DNA of 64,000 bases. Origin: Pseudomonadales bacterium. GTDB lineage: Bacteria > Pseudomonadota > Gammaproteobacteria > Pseudomonadales > Halieaceae. The notes under the pieces are model-generated. The model searched no databases and had not been told where the DNA came from. It saw nothing but the letters and a program-made list of their open reading frames with translations. Shown in pieces: positions 59,618 through 64,000 of the stretch (positions within the stretch are counted from its first letter, which is position 1; each line of letters opens with the position of its first letter). The DNA lies in NCBI GenBank assembly GCA_024234855.1, contig JACKNN010000008.1:1-64000 (forward strand), written 5' to 3'. The position numbers and the translations under genes were made by a program.

Positions 59618-61819
59618 GTGCCACAGGGAATCAGCCACTTTCCAACGATAAGATGTCCTGGCGTCGCGGCTTTCCTCGGCCTGTCGCTGCTGTTGCTGTC
59701 GGGCTGTGGCGACCCGCCCTGGAACAACCCCAATCCGCAGTACGACGACGATTTCATCACTTACCAGTCGGTGATGAGCCCGCTGCCGCCCAAGCACCTC
59801 GATCCCGCCACGTCCTATGCCTCCGATGAAAGCCTGTTCATCGACCAGATTTACGAACCGCCCATGGGCTACCATTTCCTCAAGCGTCCCTATGAACTGT
59901 TGCCGCTGGCTGTGGAGTCGTATCCGCAACTGAGTTTCCTGGATGCCGACGGCAATGAAGTCGATGAAGATGACGAGGCCCTGGCGTTCTCGCGCTATAC
60001 GCTGAGGGTGCGCGCGGACGAGCGTTACCAGCCGCACCCGGCTTTTGCCCTGGACGGGGAGGGCAGGCCCCTGTACCTGTTTGCCACCGCCGCCGAGGGC
60101 GCGCGCTATCAGCAGATACCCGATTTTCCCGAGACCGGCAGCCGGCCGGTACTCGCCAACGACTTCGTCTACGCCATCAAGCGCCTGGCTGATCCGCAGA
60201 TCGCCTCACCCATGCTGGGTTTTATGGCCCACTACATCGTCGGCATGTCCGAGTTTTCAGAGCAGGTGGGCGCGATTCCCCGTACCGGCTGGCTCGACCT
60301 TGACGATTACCCGATGGCCGGGCTCCGGGTGCTGGACGATCGCACCTTCTCAATCACCATCAGGGGCCGCTATCCCCAGTTCGTGTACTGGCTGGCGATG
60401 CACTTCTTTTCACCGATCGCCCCGGAAGTGGACCGCTTCTACCACAACCCGGGGTTTGCCGAGCGCAACCTCACCCTGGACTGGTGGCCTGTGGGTGCCG
60501 GCCCGTTCATGATGGTGAAGAACGATCCCAACAGTGAGATCGTGCTGGAGCGCAATCCCAATTTCCGCCAGGCTTTTTATCCCGCCGAGGGCGAGCCCGG
60601 TGACCGGGAGGCAGGGTTGCTGGAGGATGCGGGCAAGCAGCTGCCCTTTGTCGACCGGGCTGTATACCGCCTTGAAAAGGAAGTGCTGCCGCTGTGGACC
60701 AAGTTCCTGCAGGGCTACTACGACCGCTCCGGTGAGGTGCACGGCAATACCAACGGCGTCTACGACCAGGCCTTCGTGGTGGGGCCGGACGGGGTGGAGA
60801 TGTCGGAAGAACTGGAAGACCACGATATCACCATGGATCCCGATGTGAAGCCGGCGATCTACTACTACGGCTTCAATATGCGCGACCCTGTGGTGGGGGG
60901 GTACACCGAGGACAAGCGCAAGTTGCGCCAGGCGCTGCAGATCGCTTTCAATACCGAGGAATACCTCAATATTTTTTACAAGGGCAACGGCATCGCCGCG
61001 CACACGCCGATTCCCCCGGGCATACCGGGTTACCTGGAGGGCGAGGCCGGCATCAATCCCTACGTCTACGACTGGGTGGACGGTGAACCCCGGCGCAAGT
61101 CGCTGGATGAAGCCCGCAAGTTGCTGGCAGAGGCGGGCTATCCCAATGGCCGCGATGCGCGCACCGGCGAGCCGCTCAAGATTTTTATCGACGTGCAATC
61201 CCAGGCCATCAGCAATACCATGATGAACTGGATGGACCGGGCGTTCGGCGAGATCGGTGTGCAGGTGGAATACCGGCCGGCAGATTGGAACCGCACCCGG
61301 GAAAAACTGCTGACCGGCAATACCCAGATCTATTCCCACGGCTGGCTCGCGGACTACCCGGACCCGGAAAACTTCCTGTTCCTGCTGTACGGCCCCGAGA
61401 GCCCGCTGGTGTGCAATTGTGACGGCGCCAATAACTCGAATTACGCCAGCGAGGTCTACGACGAGGCCTTTCGCAAGATCCGTATCCTGCCGCCGGGGCC
61501 CGAGCGCGACGAACTGGTGGCGCAGGCGGTGGAGCAGTACCGCAATGACGCGGTCTGGTTGTTCGCCTACTACCCCAAGGATATCTACCTGAACAACAGC
61601 TGGGTTCGCAACAACAAGCGCCACGGCGTCTCCAAGGCCACGCTCATGTACACGCGGGTGGATGCACAGGAGCGGGCGCGCAAGCAGGTGCAGTGGAACC
61701 AGCCTGTCACCTGGCCGCTGTACGCCGGCGCGCTGTTGCTGGTCAGCCTGTTGCTGCCCGGCGTCGTCGCCTACCGCCGCCGCCAGAAAGCCACCGCCCG
61801 CCGGGCCCGGAGCGACTGA
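59618..61819 (+). CDS. Oligopeptide ABC transporter substrate-binding lipoprotein
   Basis: 733-residue SBP_bac_5 protein (DppA/OppA/YejA type). GTG 59618 gives a short lipoprotein signal ending LLLLSGCGDPP (lipobox LSGC). Domain markers are TLDWWPVGAGPFMM, NPNFRQAFYPAEGEPGDREA and YYYGFNMRDPVVGGY. Unusually, a hydrophobic helix (PLYAGALLLVSLLLPGVVAY) and a basic tail RRRQKATARRARSD close the protein, so it may be anchored at both ends. The stop overlaps the next ATG (TGATG). The substrate is probably peptide, consistent with the divergent POT gene. Confidence 0.9.
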   Translation: MPQGISHFPTIRCPGVAAFLGLSLLLLSGCGDPPWNNPNPQYDDDFITYQSVMSPLPPKHLDPATSYASDESLFIDQIYEPPMGYHFLKRPYELLPLAVESYPQLSFLDADGNEVDEDDEALAFSRYTLRVRADERYQPHPAFALDGEGRPLYLFATAAEGARYQQIPDFPETGSRPVLANDFVYAIKRLADPQIASPMLGFMAHYIVGMSEFSEQVGAIPRTGWLDLDDYPMAGLRVLDDRTFSITIRGRYPQFVYWLAMHFFSPIAPEVDRFYHNPGFAERNLTLDWWPVGAGPFMMVKNDPNSEIVLERNPNFRQAFYPAEGEPGDREAGLLEDAGKQLPFVDRAVYRLEKEVLPLWTKFLQGYYDRSGEVHGNTNGVYDQAFVVGPDGVEMSEELEDHDITMDPDVKPAIYYYGFNMRDPVVGGYTEDKRKLRQALQIAFNTEEYLNIFYKGNGIAAHTPIPPGIPGYLEGEAGINPYVYDWVDGEPRRKSLDEARKLLAEAGYPNGRDARTGEPLKIFIDVQSQAISNTMMNWMDRAFGEIGVQVEYRPADWNRTREKLLTGNTQIYSHGWLADYPDPENFLFLLYGPESPLVCNCDGANNSNYASEVYDEAFRKIRILPPGPERDELVAQAVEQYRNDAVWLFAYYPKDIYLNNSWVRNNKRHGVSKATLMYTRVDAQERARKQVQWNQPVTWPLYAGALLLVSLLLPGVVAYRRRQKATARRARSD

Positions 61820-62796
61820 TGCTTGCCTATATTATTCGCCGGCTGCTGTACGCCATTCCCATCCTGATCGGTGTCAACCTGCTGACCTTTGCCCTGTTTT
61901 TCGTGGTGAATTCACCGGACGACATGGCGGCTTCCCAACTGGGCGCGAAGTACGTGACGCCGGAGGCGATCGCCAACTGGAAGAGCAAGAACGGCTATGA
62001 CAAGCCGCTGTTCGTCAACGACGATGCCAGCGGTATCGGGGCGGTGACCGACACCATCTTCTTTACCAAGTCGGTCAAGCTGTTCGCCTTTGATTTTGGC
62101 CGCTCCGAGAGCGGTCGCGATATCACCACCGATGTCTCCACCCGCATGTGGCCCAGCCTGGCGGTGGCCCTGCCCAGTTTCGCGCTGGGGATCTGGGTGA
62201 ATATTTGCGTCGCGCTCATGGTGGTGATGTTTCGCGGCACCGCGCTCGATCGCTGGGCGGTGTTCGTGTTCGTATCACTGATGTCCATCTCCTACCTGTT
62301 TTATATCATCGGTGGCCAGTACCTGGTGGCCAAGCAGTGGATGCTGGTGCCGATCTCGGGCTTTGATCCCGACTTCCAGCCATGGAAATTCCTGCTGCTG
62401 CCGGTGCTGGTGAGTGTGGTGTCGGGCATCGGTTCCGGCGCGCGCTGGTACCGCACCCTGTTCCTGGAGGAGGCGGGCCAGGATTATGTGCGCACGGCCC
62501 GGGCCAAGGGCGCCAGTGAAATCAGCATCCTTTTCCACCACATCCTGCCCAACGCCCTTATTCCCATCCTCACCGGTATCGTGGTGCTGATACCCTCGCT
62601 GTTCATGGGCAGCCTGCTGATCGAGTCCTTCTTCGGTATCCCGGGGCTGGGCAGTTATATGCTGGACGCGATCCGGGGCCAGGATTTCGCCATCGTGCGC
62701 ACCATGGTTTTCATCGGCTCGATTCTCTACATCATCGGCCTGATTCTGACTGACATTTCCTACACGTGGGCCGACCCCAGGGTGCGACTCAGCTGA
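61819..62796 (+). CDS. Peptide ABC transporter permease (DppB/YejB-like)
   Basis: 325-residue permease with six helices. MLAYIIRRLLYAIPILIGVN is the classic DppB/OppB N-terminus. The EAA loop that docks the ATPase is YVRTARAKGASEISILFHHI, and the C-terminus reads LILTDISYTWADPRVRLS. It overlaps both neighbours by one base, so it is tightly coupled. Confidence 0.94.
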   Translation: MLAYIIRRLLYAIPILIGVNLLTFALFFVVNSPDDMAASQLGAKYVTPEAIANWKSKNGYDKPLFVNDDASGIGAVTDTIFFTKSVKLFAFDFGRSESGRDITTDVSTRMWPSLAVALPSFALGIWVNICVALMVVMFRGTALDRWAVFVFVSLMSISYLFYIIGGQYLVAKQWMLVPISGFDPDFQPWKFLLLPVLVSVVSGIGSGARWYRTLFLEEAGQDYVRTARAKGASEISILFHHILPNALIPILTGIVVLIPSLFMGSLLIESFFGIPGLGSYMLDAIRGQDFAIVRTMVFIGSILYIIGLILTDISYTWADPRVRLS

Positions 62797-64000
62797 TGGG
62801 CGAGTTCGGGATAAAACCGGTCCTGCTGTGGTCCGACGCGCTGGTGTTCATGTTGGTCATCGTGCTCACCACGTTTTTCTACCGCCTGCGCAACGACCCG
62901 CAAACGCGGGAGCGCTGGGGGCAGGTGTTCAGCTCGCGCCTGGGTATGATCACCTTCACGGTCATCATGGTTTACGTCGGTATCGCGCTGCTGGACTCGC
63001 TGCATTTTCGCCGCGCGCTGCCCCACCCCGAGGGGGTGGACACCACCGAGGTGTTTTACGACAACAAGGTGACCAGCGTACTGGATATCATGCTCGATGG
63101 CATGGGCGATCGCTTCGAGCGCACCTACTCGGCCCCGTTCGCGTTGAAATCCTTTGAAAAGAGCAATATGAAGGACGAGCAGGGCAACGAGGTGCGCGAC
63201 TTCGAGTGGCTGGAGCACGCCGGGCAACACCTGGCCAGCCCCGCCGACAAGTGGCCCGACCTGCTGCGCCTGAGCGCCATCGCCCTGGCCTGGGGGTTGC
63301 TGGCCTCGGCGGTATTGGTGGGTGCACAGTGGTCCTGGCTGCGCGGCAGCATTTATCCCTGGTACGCCTCCTGGGCGGTGCAGGTCTTGATCACCTGCTT
63401 TATGGTCTGGCTGGTGTACATCAGCCGCTACTACCACGTGCTGGGCACGGACCAGGGCGGTACGGATGTGGCCTACCAGAGCATCAAGGGTATTCGCACC
63501 GGGGTCTTGCTGGGCACCCTGTCGACCCTGGTAATGCTGCCCATCGCCGTCACCCTGGGCGTATCGGCAGGCTATTTCAAGGGCTGGGTGGATGACGTGG
63601 TGCAGTACCTTTACACCACCCTCAGCTCCATTCCCGGCATCCTGCTGATCGCGGCCTCGGTGCTGCTGTTCCAGGTGTATATCGACCTCAACCCGGATTA
63701 CTTCTCGGTGGGTATGGAAAAGGCCGACGCCCGTTTCATCGCCCTGTGTTTTATCCTGGGCCTGACCAGCTGGTCCAGCCTGTGCCGCCTGATCCGGGCC
63801 GAGACCCTCAAGATCAGCCAGCTGGGCTACGTGCAGGCGGCCCACGCCTTCGGCGTCAGCCACAGCCGCATCCTGGGGCGACATATCCTGCCCAACGTGG
63901 TGCATATCATCCTCATCACTTTCGTGCTGGATTTCAGCTCGCTGGTGCTGGCTGAGGCGGTGCTGTCCTACATCGGCGTCGGTATCGACCCGTCGATGGG
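62796..64000 (+). CDS. Peptide ABC transporter permease (DppC/YejE-like), truncated by window end
   Basis: Partial; 401 full codons are visible. Two N-terminal helices are followed by a long polar stretch (about residues 70-140, for example PEGVDTTEVFYDNKVTSVLD and FEKSNMKDEQGNEVRDFEW), longer than in standard DppC. Six or so more helices follow, including the EAA loop YVQAAHAFGVSHSRILGRHI and the final VLAEAVLSYIGVGIDPS signature. Start ATG overlaps the previous stop (TGATG). The ATPase gene(s) would lie beyond the window. Confidence 0.92.
   Translation, partial: MGEFGIKPVLLWSDALVFMLVIVLTTFFYRLRNDPQTRERWGQVFSSRLGMITFTVIMVYVGIALLDSLHFRRALPHPEGVDTTEVFYDNKVTSVLDIMLDGMGDRFERTYSAPFALKSFEKSNMKDEQGNEVRDFEWLEHAGQHLASPADKWPDLLRLSAIALAWGLLASAVLVGAQWSWLRGSIYPWYASWAVQVLITCFMVWLVYISRYYHVLGTDQGGTDVAYQSIKGIRTGVLLGTLSTLVMLPIAVTLGVSAGYFKGWVDDVVQYLYTTLSSIPGILLIAASVLLFQVYIDLNPDYFSVGMEKADARFIALCFILGLTSWSSLCRLIRAETLKISQLGYVQAAHAFGVSHSRILGRHILPNVVHIILITFVLDFSSLVLAEAVLSYIGVGIDPSM

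Overview
The window looks like chromosomal DNA of a high-GC, free-living Gammaproteobacterium. Several gene neighbourhoods are those of Pseudomonas and related orders: dcd-mrp-metG beside rnfABCDGE, purM-purN divergent from a DUF2066-PerM-hda run, and a HolD-like gene followed by rimI. An aerobic marine organism of the Cellvibrionales/Halieaceae type would fit, but that is inference from gene content. I saw no rRNA, tRNA, CRISPR array, phage gene or intact insertion sequence.

Layout. 1-6.8 kb: a very large membrane HD-GYP receptor, an Ig-like outer-surface lipoprotein with its own promoter and terminator, and an orphan GT2 glycosyltransferase. 6.9-8.5 kb: HolD-like gene, rimI and a small conserved gene, converging on the six-gene rnf operon (8.5-14.2 kb). 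14.3-19.4 kb: metG, divergent from a short mrp, then dcd and a phospholipid acyltransferase. 19.4-24.8 kb: purM-purN-DUF3108, divergent from DUF2066-PerM-hda. 24.9-32 kb: OmpA-like porin, a transaminase/omega-amidase pair for methionine salvage, and an Lrp-type regulator divergent from a three-domain indolepyruvate oxidoreductase. 32-34.1 kb: a YhhQ-type transporter and a short-chain dehydrogenase, divergent from a PTPS-fold enzyme carrying the ExxHGH (PTPS-III) motif. 34.1-42.4 kb: prlC, thpR, a DEAD-box helicase, qor, a GNAT acetyltransferase, cysK, an orphan structured-RNA/terminator region, a methyltransferase-like gene and a bactofilin. 42.5-44.0 kb: two gene remnants on either side of a TSUP permease. 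44.1-49.4 kb: central carbon block eda, a Cys-less GAPDH paralogue, gap and ppc. 49.6-53.4 kb: a SYLF protein and the lutABC lactate operon. 53.5-57.8 kb: a 981-residue coiled-coil membrane protein and a saccharopine-dehydrogenase-like reductase. 57.8-64 kb: a POT peptide symporter divergent from an oligopeptide ABC importer that runs off the window.

How the genes work together. Much of the window concerns amino-acid, peptide and organic-acid use: peptide import (POT and ABC), oligopeptidase A, oxidation of aromatic keto acids, methionine keto-acid recycling, lactate oxidation, and an Entner-Doudoroff/lower-glycolysis/anaplerosis block. Rnf links ferredoxin-type reductant to NADH and ion pumping, and could take reduced ferredoxin from the indolepyruvate oxidoreductase (inference).

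Points most worth a second look are the tandem of an apparently catalytically dead GAPDH with an active one, the PTPS-III-like enzyme beside an SDR and a queuosine-precursor-type transporter, the orphan plus-strand terminator with stacked hairpins between two minus-strand genes (candidate sRNA), the split HD-GYP domain, and the gene remnants flanking the TSUP permease.
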